DNA from: Halobium salinum
GTDB taxonomy: Archaea > Halobacteriota > Halobacteria > Halobacteriales > Haloferacaceae
Length of the DNA stretch: 64,000 bases
NCBI RefSeq assembly: GCF_026586625.1
Contig: NZ_JAODIW010000006.1
Coordinates: forward strand, 436,996 to 500,995
Direction: 5' to 3'
In this document: piece by piece, positions 54,699 through 63,221 of the stretch
Layout of the letters: each line of letters begins with the position of its first letter
How positions within the stretch are numbered: the first letter of the stretch is position 1
The notes under the pieces: generated by a model
The model's database searches: none
Told to the model about the DNA's origin: nothing
What the model saw: only the letters and a program-made list of their open reading frames with translations
Position numbers and translations under genes: made by a program

Positions 54699-54854
54699 GT
54701 GACCAGTAGGCGACGAACGGTAATAACCACTGACGGGGTTCCCAGTGGGTTCCCGACCGAACACCGTCTACCTTCGACCGCCGGTCGCCGACAGTTAAGC
54801 GCCCCGAGGTCCCGAGGCTCCGAGGTTCCGAGGACGCCGCCAGTTTCGGCTCGG

Positions 54855-55253
54855 TCAGTCGAGGTCGAGCACGTCGAGGCAGGCGTCCATCAACGGCGAC
54901 CCGGAGATGAAGACGTCCGGGTCGAGCGCCAGCGCGACGCCTTCGCCCTCGCCGAGGAAGAAGTACACCTCGGTCACCTCGGCGAAGGTCTTCACCACCG
55001 AGACGAGTTCCTCGTGACCGTCGCGGTGTTCCCGAATCGTGCGCCCGAGCGACTCCATCCCGGTCGAGGCCATCACCGCCTCCGCGTCCGTCTCCCGGCT
55101 GTTCGTCTCCTCGGTGTCCGATTCCAGATACAACAGCTGGTACTGACCCGAGTCCTGAAACACGTCGGTCGTGGTCTCGTAGGAGACCACCGCCCGGAGT
55201 CCCTCGGGAATCTCCGCCTGTAGCCGCTCGGCTAGTTCCTCGCGGTTTTCCAT
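54855..55253 (-). CDS. Conserved haloarchaeal protein, DUF7522-like
   Basis: A 132-residue protein that resembles a haloarchaeal family of unknown function (DUF7522-like, from memory). It has an alpha/beta pattern: EELAERLQAEIPEGLRAVVSYETTTDVFQDSGQYQLLYLESDTEE, an acidic linker, HEELVSVVKTFAEVTEVYFFLGEGEGVALALDPDVF. Parts recall halobacterial output domains. CGTTATCC centred about 28 bases before the ATG supports the start. It lies alone between the Usp and Tfx genes. Confidence 0.72.
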   Translation of the reverse strand: MENREELAERLQAEIPEGLRAVVSYETTTDVFQDSGQYQLLYLESDTEETNSRETDAEAVMASTGMESLGRTIREHRDGHEELVSVVKTFAEVTEVYFFLGEGEGVALALDPDVFISGSPLMDACLDVLDLD

Positions 55254-55391
55254 GCCCGTCGGAGGCGCGCCGCTCCAGGGATAACGGAGTTTCGACCGGT
55301 CGGGGAGCGTCGCCCCCCGTCGGCGGCTCCACGGCCCGGCCCGGCCCGCTCGACGGTCCGACCCGCCCGACAGCCCGGCCCGACCGGCGGT

Positions 55392-55856
55392 TCAACCTGA
55401 CCGGCGGACGCGGACGCTCCCGTCGCTCGTCACGCCCACGAGCAGCGGGTCGCGGACCTCGCGACCGTGGACGGCGTCGCCGGCGGCGTCGCTGACGAGT
55501 TTCATGAGGTCCGGGGCGGTGTGGTTGACCTTCACGCCGGCGGCGTCGCAGGCGTCGTAGACGAGGCTCGGCACGTCGTAGAGGTCGGTGCCGGCGTCGA
55601 CCTCGACGCGGACGGGGGCGGCGAGCGCCTCGCTGAACGCGACGGTCTCGCGGGCCTTCGCCACGTTGTCACGGGCGCTCGATTCGACGCTGGAGACGTT
55701 CGCCCGGGAGGTGCCCAGCACGTCGGCGATGACGGACTGGCGGACCCCGTGTTCGCGGAGCGCGAGCACCTCGGCCTGTCTGCGGGTGAGCACGTTCGTC
55801 TCGGGGTCGAAGCCGGCACGCTCGAGGAGGTCCTCGGGGTCCGGAAGCTCGTCCAT
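55392..55856 (-). CDS. tfx: Tfx-family DNA-binding protein
   Basis: A 154-residue archaeal transcription factor of the Tfx family, first known for binding downstream of the molybdenum formylmethanofuran dehydrogenase promoter in methanogens. The helix-turn-helix is clear: VLTRRQAEVLALREHGVRQSVIADVLGTSRANVSSVESSARDNVAKA (about 22-68). The C-terminal domain (VRVEVDAGTDLYDVPSLVYDACDAAGVKVNHTAPDLMKLV) is conserved in the family and may bind a ligand. TTTTTACT centred 27 bases upstream gives a leaderless start at 55856. Its haloarchaeal targets are unknown. Confidence 0.92.
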   Translation of the reverse strand: MDELPDPEDLLERAGFDPETNVLTRRQAEVLALREHGVRQSVIADVLGTSRANVSSVESSARDNVAKARETVAFSEALAAPVRVEVDAGTDLYDVPSLVYDACDAAGVKVNHTAPDLMKLVSDAAGDAVHGREVRDPLLVGVTSDGSVRVRRSG

Positions 55857-55951
55857 AGCGACCGTTGCCGACGAGCGAGTAAAAAGGGGGCGTCCGGCGA
55901 TGCGTAGAGTGTCCGCTCTTCGTGGCCGGACGCGGCGGCTCCGGAGGGCGC

Positions 55952-56419
55952 CTACGCGCCGCCCCAGAAGTTGTCGCGACTCCCCAGCGCGGTGGGTCGG
56001 TTCGGCCCCTTCCCGCTCTTCTTCTCGGAGTCGTCGGCGCCGGCGCCGTCTCCGGGGCCGTCCCCCGTCTCCTCCTCGTCGGGGTCCATCGGCAGGCGCT
56101 CGATGGGGTTGGCGGTCGCGTGGTTGTTCTTCACCCGGTCGATGCGGACCTTCGCGCGGGCGTCGGGGAGAATCCCGTCGACGAGGACGATGAACCCGTC
56201 GTCGGTCCGGCCGACGCCGGCGCCGCTCTCGTGGATGTCGGTCACCTCGACGATTATCTCCTCGCCGGGCTTGACCGGCTGCTGTTTCAGGTCGCTGATG
56301 GGCATGTTGTAGTGCTGACACCACTCCGCGCCCCCGCGGTCGGCGAAGTGTTGACACCCCATCCCGTCGATGACCTCCGAGTAGCTCGGGCAGTCGTCCG
56401 CCAGCGGACACTCTGGCAT
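55952..56419 (-). CDS. TRAM-domain protein with N-terminal cysteine cluster
   Basis: A 155-residue protein. Residues 1-35 hold five cysteines and histidines in [36 protein letters not shown], a probable metal site. Residues 46-105 form a TRAM domain ([55 protein letters not shown]), an RNA-binding module found alone in archaeal cold-shock-like proteins. The C-terminal tail is acidic and disordered. GTTTAGAC centred 28 bases upstream supports the start. A role as RNA chaperone is a fair inference. Confidence 0.9.
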   Translation of the reverse strand: MPECPLADDCPSYSEVIDGMGCQHFADRGGAEWCQHYNMPISDLKQQPVKPGEEIIVEVTDIHESGAGVGRTDDGFIVLVDGILPDARAKVRIDRVKNNHATANPIERLPMDPDEEETGDGPGDGAGADDSEKKSGKGPNRPTALGSRDNFWGGA

Positions 56420-56580
56420 ACGACCGATTATCCGGGGTGGCGTCTAAACGCTTGCGTTCCGGGCGTCGCCACGGTCGACGCGGCGCGTACGGACGACGGC
56501 GCGTCGCACGCCGAGCGCGCGCACGACGACAGACCGCTGACCCGGCGCCCCCGACCCGACGCCCTCCGCGCCGGCGACGG

Positions 56581-57138
56581 CTACAGGAACTCCCGTACGT
56601 CCGAGTACCACATGTCGTGGTGGTCGACCCGGTCGAGCGCCGTCGCCACCTCCACCGCGATGGAGTGCCAACAGCGTGCGTCGGGGTTCTCGCGGTCGAG
56701 GTTGTACGCCCGGTCCTTGCAGGTACAGCCGCCGTCCTCGACGACGTACTCGTCCGAGAAGCCGACGACGACGGTGAAGTCCCGATACTGTTTCACTCGG
56801 CTCTCGGAGACGGCGTCGATGGCCTGCAACCCCCGGTCGCCGTGTTCGTCGACGATGGCCGAGACCGCGTCGGGCGTGAGTCGCCCGGCCGCGGCGAGCG
56901 TCGCGCGCCAGTCGTCGCCGTCGGGGACGGTCCCGGCGGCGCCGCCGGCACTGGTGTCGCGTCCGCCGTCGTCGCTACCACCGCCGTCGTCGGTGGCGTC
57001 GCCGCCGTCCGCTTTCTCGTCGCTGACGCCGTCGGCACCGCTCACGCCGTCAGCTTCGTCGACGTCGTCGGCTTCCCCGCCACCTCCGGCGTCGCCGCTC
57101 CCCTCACGGTCGCCGGCGTCGACTGGCCCGTCGGACAC
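56581..57138 (-). CDS. SWIM-type zinc-finger protein with acidic repeat-like N terminus
   Basis: A 185-residue protein. The GTG at 57138 gives a start [18 protein letters not shown]; longer in-frame readings overlap the trm1 gene on the other strand and are basic, so they are not coding. Residues 1-85 are almost only Asp, Gly, Glu, Ala, Ser (disordered). The C-terminal half contains the SWIM zinc finger [21 protein letters not shown] (CxC...CxH, about 147-167), preceded by strands [20 protein letters not shown] fingers bind DNA or proteins; similar proteins occur in haloarchaeal recombination and transposition contexts. It shares a divergent region with trm1. Confidence 0.8.
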   Translation of the reverse strand: MSDGPVDAGDREGSGDAGGGGEADDVDEADGVSGADGVSDEKADGGDATDDGGGSDDGGRDTSAGGAAGTVPDGDDWRATLAAAGRLTPDAVSAIVDEHGDRGLQAIDAVSESRVKQYRDFTVVVGFSDEYVVEDGGCTCKDRAYNLDRENPDARCWHSIAVEVATALDRVDHHDMWYSDVREFL

Positions 57139-57262
57139 GACCCGTGGTTTCGAGGGGGTCGTCAAAACAGGTTCGATAGTTGCAGGGTCGCGTCCGGCAC
57201 CCGACGGCCCGACCGGACCGGAGACCGGGCGACTTTTCGCCGGGGGCGCTGCAGAACGACGC

Positions 57263-58399
57263 ATGGATATCACCGAGGGCGGGGTCACGGTCGAGGTGCC
57301 GGAGGCCCGCGACGGCGCCGGGGAGGGGAGCGGCGAGGGGGTGTTCTTCAACCCGACGATGGAGTTGAACCGCGACCTCACGGTCGCGACCCTGCGGGCG
57401 TACCGGGAGCGTGAGCCCCGCGCCGAGACCTACCTCGACGCGATGGCGGCCTCCGGAGTCCGGGGCGTGCGCGCCGCCGCCGAGGGGTACGACGCTACCT
57501 GCGCCGATATCGACGCCGACGCCGTCGCGCTCGCCGAGTCGAACTTCGCGCGCAACGACCTCACCGACCACGGTCGGGCCGTACAGCGGGACGCGAACGC
57601 CCTCATGCACGAGGACTACTTCGACGTGGTCGATATCGACCCGTTCGGCACGCCGATGCCGTTCGCCGACGCGGCGTTCGCCGGCGCCCGCGACCTCGTC
57701 TGTGTCACCGCGACCGACACCGCCCCGCTGTGTGGTGCCCACTTCGAGAGCGGCGTCCGCAAGTACGACGCGGTGCCCAGAAACACCGACTACCACCCGG
57801 AGATGGGCCTGCGCGTGCTGATATCTGCGCTCGTCCGGACCGCCGCCCGACGGGACAAGGCCGCCGTCCCCATCCTCTCGCACGTCACCCGCCACTACGC
57901 CCGCACCTACCTCGAAATCGACGACCGTGCGACCCGCGCCGACGCCGCCCTGGAGAACCTCGGCCACGTCTACCACTGCGAGGACTGTCTTGAACGCGAG
58001 GGCGAGTTCGGGCGGCTCGCGAACCCCCCCGACGACGGGGCCTGCCCCCACTGCGGAAGCACCCGGTATCTCACCGCCGGGCCGCTGTGGCTCGGCCCGG
58101 TCGCCGACCCCGAGTTCGCCCGGAACGTCCACGAGGCAGTCACCGACGATATGGGGAAGGCCGCCCACGCCCGACGCCTGCTCGACACCGTCGCCGACGA
58201 ACTGGACACGCCGACGCACTACGACCAGCACCGCCTCTGTAAGGTCTGGAACGTCCCCGCCAACGGGATGGACGAGTTCATCGCCGACCTCCGCGACGCC
58301 GGGTACGAGGCCTCCCGCGCGCACTACTCCGGGACGGCGTTCAAGACGCCGGCCTCTGTCGCGGCGGTTCGCGAGGCGGCGGCGCCCGACCCGGACTGA
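57263..58399 (+). CDS. trm1: tRNA (guanine26-N2/N2)-dimethyltransferase
   Basis: Dimethylates G26 of tRNAs using S-adenosylmethionine. The 378-residue protein has [14 protein letters not shown], the SAM motif [15 protein letters not shown] (about 58-72), [16 protein letters not shown], the catalytic [11 protein letters not shown] (about 124-134, DPFG motif), and a C-terminal domain with paired cysteines (CEDC...CPHC, about 236-275). This order is unique to Trm1. ACTTTTC about 30 bases before the ATG supports the start; the very long frame upstream is not coding. Confidence 0.96.
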   Translation: MDITEGGVTVEVPEARDGAGEGSGEGVFFNPTMELNRDLTVATLRAYREREPRAETYLDAMAASGVRGVRAAAEGYDATCADIDADAVALAESNFARNDLTDHGRAVQRDANALMHEDYFDVVDIDPFGTPMPFADAAFAGARDLVCVTATDTAPLCGAHFESGVRKYDAVPRNTDYHPEMGLRVLISALVRTAARRDKAAVPILSHVTRHYARTYLEIDDRATRADAALENLGHVYHCEDCLEREGEFGRLANPPDDGACPHCGSTRYLTAGPLWLGPVADPEFARNVHEAVTDDMGKAAHARRLLDTVADELDTPTHYDQHRLCKVWNVPANGMDEFIADLRDAGYEASRAHYSGTAFKTPASVAAVREAAAPDPD

Positions 58400-58485
58400 G
58401 GCTCGGTCGCTCCCCGACTCCCCAGCCGACCCGACTCCCGGCCCTGCCCGTCGGTTTCTTGTAACCTGTGACCGATTGAGGATTC

Positions 58486-59871
58486 GTGTCTACCGTTTCG
58501 CCCCAGCAGTCCGGCAGTTCCGACGGGTCAGGTGGCTCTGGCGGGTCAGGCGGCCTCGGCGGGTTCGGTGGCCCCGTCGGCCTCACGAAGCAGGTCGTCT
58601 CGACCATCCAGGAGCGCGACGTGACGTTCATGGCGGCGAGTATCTCCTACTACGCCTTCGTCTCACTCATCCCGTTGTTGGTGCTCGCGACCGTCGTCGC
58701 CCTCGCCATCGGCGGCGACCCGCTCCAGCAGCAGATCATCGAGTTCGCGCAGGCCAACCTCCCCGAGGCCGCCCAGGACCTCGTCCTCGGCGCGCTCGGG
58801 CCGGAGACGGCGGCGGCCCGCGGGGGACTCGGTGTCGTGAGTCTCGCGCTGACGCTCTGGGGGGCGCTGAAGATATTCCGCGGCGTCGACGTGGCGTTCT
58901 CCCGGGTGTACGGCTCCGACCCGGGCGGCATCCTCGAACAGGTGAAGGACGGGGTCACCGTCCTCGGCGCCATCGGCCTCGGCATCGTCGGCATCAGCGT
59001 GGTCACGGCCGTCATCGCGCTCGTCGACCTCCCGTTCGCCGGCCTGCTGAGTCCGCTGATTCTCCTGTTGACGCTCACGGTCGCGTTCTTTCCCTTCTAC
59101 TACGTCCTCCCCGATTCGGGACTCTCCCCGCGCGAGGCGCTACCGGGGACCCTCTTCGCGGCTATCGGCTGGACCGTCCTCGGCACCGTCTTCGGGGTCT
59201 ACGCCGGGTCGAGCGCCGGCGGGGAGAACGCCGCGGCGGCCGCCGTCGGCGCCATCCTCATCCTGCTGACGTGGTTCTACTTCTCGGGGATTCTGCTGCT
59301 GACCGGCGCCGTCATCAACGCGGTGCTCGGCGGGTACGTCTCCGGTGACGGGGGGACGGACCAGCAAGTACAACACGGACCCGCCCGACGAGTCGGTACA
59401 GGACAGATGAGCGACGAGACCCAGGAGGGGTCGGCCGCCGCCGCGGCGGGCGCGGGCCCGGACGAGGACCGCGGGCGCCGGGACGTCGAACCCCACGGCG
59501 CGGCCGACATCAACGAACTCGAGGAGCGTATCGCCGAGCTGCAGGCCGACCTCGCGGCGTTCGAGGAGAACGTGGACGAGCGCACGGTCCAGAAGCCCGA
59601 GCTCGAACGCGAACTCAAGAAGTACGTCCGCTCGAAGGTCCGCCGCAGCAAGGCCCGCGGCTGGGGCCCGTACCTCGTGCTCCTCTACGGGGTCGTCCTC
59701 ACGCTCGGCGCGTTCTCCGAGTTCTCCGGCTGGGTCGCCTTCAGCGCCATGCTCGTCATCTTCCTCTCGACGCTCGGCCTCTACGTGCTGTTCGTCATGT
59801 TCGGGACGGTGCTGAACGTCACCGGCGCTCCGGCGAAGGCGGTCCGCGCGGTGCGGAACCGTCGGGACTGA
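58486..59871 (+). CDS. YihY/BrkB-family membrane protein fused to coiled-coil two-helix domain
   Basis: A 461-residue protein. After a Ser/Gly linker (8-30) residues 35-295 form a YihY/BrkB (UPF0761) unit of six helices: VTFMAASISYYAFVSLIPLLVLATVVALAIGG, GVVSLALTLWGALKIFRGVD, VLGAIGLGIVGISVVTAVIAL, and ILILLTWFYFSGILLLTGAVINAVLGG. From M308 (MSDETQEGS) a second acidic part begins, with a coiled coil (INELEERIAELQADLAAFEENVDERTVQKPELEREL, 340-375) and two more helices (YLVLLYGVVLTLGAF, MLVIFLSTLGLYVLFVMFG). The GTG at 58486 is the likely start. No stop separates the halves. Confidence 0.85.
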   Translation: MSTVSPQQSGSSDGSGGSGGSGGLGGFGGPVGLTKQVVSTIQERDVTFMAASISYYAFVSLIPLLVLATVVALAIGGDPLQQQIIEFAQANLPEAAQDLVLGALGPETAAARGGLGVVSLALTLWGALKIFRGVDVAFSRVYGSDPGGILEQVKDGVTVLGAIGLGIVGISVVTAVIALVDLPFAGLLSPLILLLTLTVAFFPFYYVLPDSGLSPREALPGTLFAAIGWTVLGTVFGVYAGSSAGGENAAAAAVGAILILLTWFYFSGILLLTGAVINAVLGGYVSGDGGTDQQVQHGPARRVGTGQMSDETQEGSAAAAAGAGPDEDRGRRDVEPHGAADINELEERIAELQADLAAFEENVDERTVQKPELERELKKYVRSKVRRSKARGWGPYLVLLYGVVLTLGAFSEFSGWVAFSAMLVIFLSTLGLYVLFVMFGTVLNVTGAPAKAVRAVRNRRD

Positions 59872-59961
59872 CGCCCCGCCTGCCGACACTGTTCTCTCGG
59901 CTGCCGTGTCCCCGTCGACAGCCAGTTCGTTTTTCGGCGTCCGCGTGCTATCGCGAGGTGT

Positions 59962-61053
59962 ATGGAGGCATCGCTGCCGCTCGTGAGTCTGCTCGGCGGG
60001 TCGACGCCGGAGGTGGCGCACCTCGCGCTGTTCGCCGTCCTCTTCGTCCCGCTCGCAACGGTGACCGACGGCCGGTCGCGCTGGACCCCACGCCGCATCG
60101 TCGCCGTCACGTTCGGCGTGTTCGTCCTCGTCGCCGCCGCGACGTTCCTCCTCTTTCCGGAGAGCCGCGGACTCGGATTCTCCTTCGCGACCGTCCCCGG
60201 CGTCGTCGGCCTCACCTTCGGTGTCGTGACCCAGTTCGGCGACCCGTGGTTCCTCGTGCTCGTCGCCACTGCGGTCTACATGCTCGGGAGTTCGCGCTCA
60301 CTGATCGAGTCGCCGTCGGACGGGGCGTTCGTCCTGGCGATGACGTTCGGCGGACTCGCCTTTGTCGACCTCCTCAAGCATCTGTTCGCGCTCCCGCGAC
60401 CGCCGGGGGCGGCCGAGGCGACTCCGCCGACGTGGTTCCCGGACCTCCTCGGCGGGCTCTTCCTCGAACTCACGACCGGCTCGGGGTACGCCTTCCCGAG
60501 CGGCCACGCCCTCGGCACGACCATCGTGTTCGGGGCGCTGGCCTACCGGCTCGCGGTGGGTACCGCTCGGACCCGGTGGGTCGCCGCGGCGGTCGGCGTC
60601 GGCCTCATCGTGCTCTCGCGGCTCGTCCTCGGCGTCCACTTCCTCGTGGACGTCGTCGCCGGCGTCTTCGCCGGCGTCGCCTTCCTCGGGGCGGTCGCCC
60701 TGGTCGCCGACGACCGGCCGCTCCGAGCGTTCGGCGTCGCGGCCGTCGTCGGCGTCGCGGCCGTCGTCGTCACCGCGTTCGACCCGCAGGGCGCCGTCTG
60801 GGCCTCGGGACAGTGGCTCGGCGCCGCCGTCGGCGGCGGCGTGGTCTGGTATCTGGTGCGCCCCTCCGCGGAGTTGGGGCTCCGCGGGTCGCTGCTCGCC
60901 GGCGCCGTCGTCGCACCGCTGTGGATCGTCACGTACGCGCTGTCGCCGCCGCTCTCCGTCACGGTCGTGGCGACGGCGCTCGCGGCGGGCGTCACTATCG
61001 GGGCGCCGTCGCTGGCGGCGCGGGTCACCGAAAGAAGGTCCGTCGGGTCGTAG
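59962..61053 (+). CDS. PAP2-family membrane phosphatase
   Basis: A 363-residue membrane protein with the three PAP2 (lipid phosphate phosphatase) motifs: KHLFALPRP (about 138-146, KxxxxxxRP), PSGHALGTT (about 179-187) and SRLVLGVHFLVDVVAG (about 219-234). It is long for the family, with extra helices at both ends. Likely removes phosphate from isoprenoid diphosphates or lipid phosphates at the outer membrane face. GTTTTTCGG about 29 bases upstream supports the ATG. Confidence 0.9.
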   Translation: MEASLPLVSLLGGSTPEVAHLALFAVLFVPLATVTDGRSRWTPRRIVAVTFGVFVLVAAATFLLFPESRGLGFSFATVPGVVGLTFGVVTQFGDPWFLVLVATAVYMLGSSRSLIESPSDGAFVLAMTFGGLAFVDLLKHLFALPRPPGAAEATPPTWFPDLLGGLFLELTTGSGYAFPSGHALGTTIVFGALAYRLAVGTARTRWVAAAVGVGLIVLSRLVLGVHFLVDVVAGVFAGVAFLGAVALVADDRPLRAFGVAAVVGVAAVVVTAFDPQGAVWASGQWLGAAVGGGVVWYLVRPSAELGLRGSLLAGAVVAPLWIVTYALSPPLSVTVVATALAAGVTIGAPSLAARVTERRSVGS

Positions 61054-61099
61054 CGAGTCGGTTCGGGGGTCGCAGGTGCGTCGAGACGCGCTCAGAAGC

Positions 61100-62464
61100 T
61101 CAGAACGTCTCGAGGTACCGGTCGAGCTCCCACTGGGAGACGTCGACGCGGAACTCGTCGTACTCCTGGGTCTTCGCCTCGACGAACTTCTCGTAGATGT
61201 GCTCGCCGAGGGCGTCCTGGATGACCTCGTCCTCCTCGAGCGCCTCGAGCGCCTCGCCGAGGTTCGACGGGAGCGTCTCGATGCCGTACTCCTCGCGCTT
61301 CTCCTCGTCGAACTCGTAGATGTTCTCCCGGACCGGGTCGGGCGCTTCGAGCCCCTTCTCGATACCCTCGAGGCCGGCGTGGATGAGCGCGGCGCAGGCC
61401 AGGTACGGGTTACACGACGGGTCGGGGAAGCGGGCTTCGACGCGGCTGGCGGCCGGGACGCGCGCCGCCGGCTTGCGGATGAGCGCCGAGCGGTTGCGGT
61501 CGGACCACGCGACGTAGACGGGTGCCTCGTAGCCGGGGACGAGACGCTTGTAGGAGTTCACCGTCGGGTTCGAGACGGCGGTGATGGCGGGCGCGTGCTC
61601 GAGGATGCCCGCGAGGAAGGAGTGAGCCGTCCCCGAGAGGTTGAACTCGTCGTCCTCGTCGTGGAACGCGTTCTCGCCGTCCTCGGTGAACAGCGAGATG
61701 TGGGTGTGCATCCCGGAGCCGTTGATGCGCGCGATGGGTTTCGGCATGAACGTCGCGTGCAGGTCGTGCTGGGCGGCGATGGCGCGGACGACGGTGCGGA
61801 ACGTCCCGACGTTGTCGGCCGTCGTGAGCGCGTCGTCGTACTCGAAGTTGATCTCGTGCTGGCCCTGGGCGACCTCGTGGTGGCTGGCTTCGATTTCGAA
61901 GCCCATCTGCTCGAGGCCGTAGATGATGTCGCGGCGGACGTCGCTCGCGAGGTCCTTCGGCGCGAGGTCGAAGTAGCCGCCGGCGTCGTTGGTCTTCGTC
62001 GTCGCGCGGCCGTCCTCGTCCTCCTCGAAGAGGAAGAACTCCGGTTCGGGGGCGACGTTGACCTCGTAGCCCATCTCCTGGGCGCGGTCGAGCGCGTCTT
62101 TCAGCACGTAGCGCGGGTCGCCGGCGAACGGCTCGCCCGTGCTGGTGTCGAACACGTCACAGATGAGACGCGCGGAGCGGCCGTCGCGCCACGGCAGAAT
62201 CGCGAACGTATCGGGGTCGGGCTTGAGGCGCATGTCCGACTCCTGGATGCGGACGAACCCCTCGATACTCGAGCCGTCGAAGTAGATTCCCTCCTGGAAG
62301 GCCTTCTCGGCTTGCGTCGCCGGCACGGAGACGTTCTTGACGGTGCCGAGGATGTCGGTGAACTGGAGTCGGAGGAAGTCGATGTCCTTCTCCTCGATCT
62401 CGTCGACCACTGCCTGTTCCTTCGCGCCCAGACCGCCGTCCGCCGCCGCAGTTTCGTCCGTCAT
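61100..62464 (-). CDS. glnA: Glutamine synthetase, type I
   Basis: Ligates ammonia to glutamate with ATP. The 454-residue protein has the N-terminal beta-grasp ([46 protein letters not shown], the DGSS latch), the catalytic EPEFFLF and [25 protein letters not shown], and [26 protein letters not shown], with the arginines of the ATP site. The adenylylation tyrosine loop of enterobacteria is absent, as in other archaea. CATTAAG (62495-62501) gives an eight-base leader. It is divergent from lrp, whose product probably regulates it. Confidence 0.96.
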   Translation of the reverse strand: MTDETAAADGGLGAKEQAVVDEIEEKDIDFLRLQFTDILGTVKNVSVPATQAEKAFQEGIYFDGSSIEGFVRIQESDMRLKPDPDTFAILPWRDGRSARLICDVFDTSTGEPFAGDPRYVLKDALDRAQEMGYEVNVAPEPEFFLFEEDEDGRATTKTNDAGGYFDLAPKDLASDVRRDIIYGLEQMGFEIEASHHEVAQGQHEINFEYDDALTTADNVGTFRTVVRAIAAQHDLHATFMPKPIARINGSGMHTHISLFTEDGENAFHDEDDEFNLSGTAHSFLAGILEHAPAITAVSNPTVNSYKRLVPGYEAPVYVAWSDRNRSALIRKPAARVPAASRVEARFPDPSCNPYLACAALIHAGLEGIEKGLEAPDPVRENIYEFDEEKREEYGIETLPSNLGEALEALEEDEVIQDALGEHIYEKFVEAKTQEYDEFRVDVSQWELDRYLETF

Positions 62465-62494
62465 ACTGTGTACGGCCAAGCCGTCGACACCCAT

Positions 62495-62567
62495 CATTAA
62501 GACTCTACCGGAGCGTGCAATCTCTATCCTCGCCAGAACAAAACTGGATGTTCGTAAAATTCTAAAC
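62495..62567. promoter_or_regulatory. Divergent glnA-lrp control region
   Basis: The glnA TATA (minus strand) is CATTAAG at 62495-62501, and the lrp TATA is ATTCTAAAC at 62559-62567, centred 27-28 bases before the lrp ATG at 62591 (leaderless). Between them GAAC (62536-62539) and GTTC (62550-62553) form an inverted repeat with a 10-base spacer, five bases upstream of the lrp BRE/TATA. It could be the Lrp operator for both genes. Confidence 0.5.
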
Positions 62568-62590
62568 CCCCCGGCGAGTTGGTGGGTGTA

Positions 62591-63049
62591 ATGACGTACG
62601 AAAACCTCGACGCGAAACTCATCAACGCACTGCTCGGTGACGGTCGTGCGAGCCTCCGCAGCCTCGCCGAAGAACTCGACGTCTCGGTCACGACCGTCTC
62701 GAACCACCTGCGCGACCTCGAGGAGGAGGGCGTCGTCGAGGGGTACACCCCCGTCGTCAACTACGACGCACTCGGCTACGACGTGACCGCCATCCTCCAA
62801 CTCAAAGTCGAAGGGAGCAAACTCCCCGACATCACCGAGCGCCTCAAAGAGGAGAAGCAGATGATATCGGTGTACGAGGTCACCGGCGACTACGACGTCA
62901 TCGCCGTCGGCAAGTTCAAGGACACCGACGGGATGAACCGGCAGATCAAGTCCCTCCTCACCGACACCGACATCCGCGAGTCCAACACCAGCGTCGTCCT
63001 CAACGCCGTCGTCGAGAACCAGCAGTTCGAACTCGACATCGACGAGTAA
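62591..63049 (+). CDS. lrp: Lrp/AsnC-family transcriptional regulator
   Basis: A 152-residue feast/famine regulator. The N-terminal helix-turn-helix spans about 8-55 ([45 protein letters not shown]), followed by the ligand-binding RAM domain ([51 protein letters not shown]). Octamers of such proteins bend DNA and sense amino acids. Divergent pairing with glnA is conserved in haloarchaea, where the regulator is known to affect glnA and lrp itself. Confidence 0.94.
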   Translation: MTYENLDAKLINALLGDGRASLRSLAEELDVSVTTVSNHLRDLEEEGVVEGYTPVVNYDALGYDVTAILQLKVEGSKLPDITERLKEEKQMISVYEVTGDYDVIAVGKFKDTDGMNRQIKSLLTDTDIRESNTSVVLNAVVENQQFELDIDE

Positions 63050-63113
63050 GGCCGGGCGAACTCCGGGCGCCGGCATCGCCGCGAGTGCCCGGATAAACGA
63101 CTAGTTTATTAAC

Positions 63114-63131
63114 AAGAATGTATTCTTTTTT
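63114..63131 (+). terminator. Terminator of lrp
   Basis: AAGAAT (63114-63119) and ATTCTT (63122-63127) form a small dyad running into a T-tract TTTT, 65-80 bases after the lrp stop. The AT-rich TTTATTAAC just before it adds to the melting region. A U-tract alone is enough for termination in archaea. Confidence 0.6.
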
Positions 63132-63221
63132 GAGTGGCTACTGTGGGGTTCGACCAGTCCTCTCGATTCCCCGAATCGGCGACGAGGCGGGTACCCCGCG
63201 ACCGCCCGAAACCGCGGCGGA

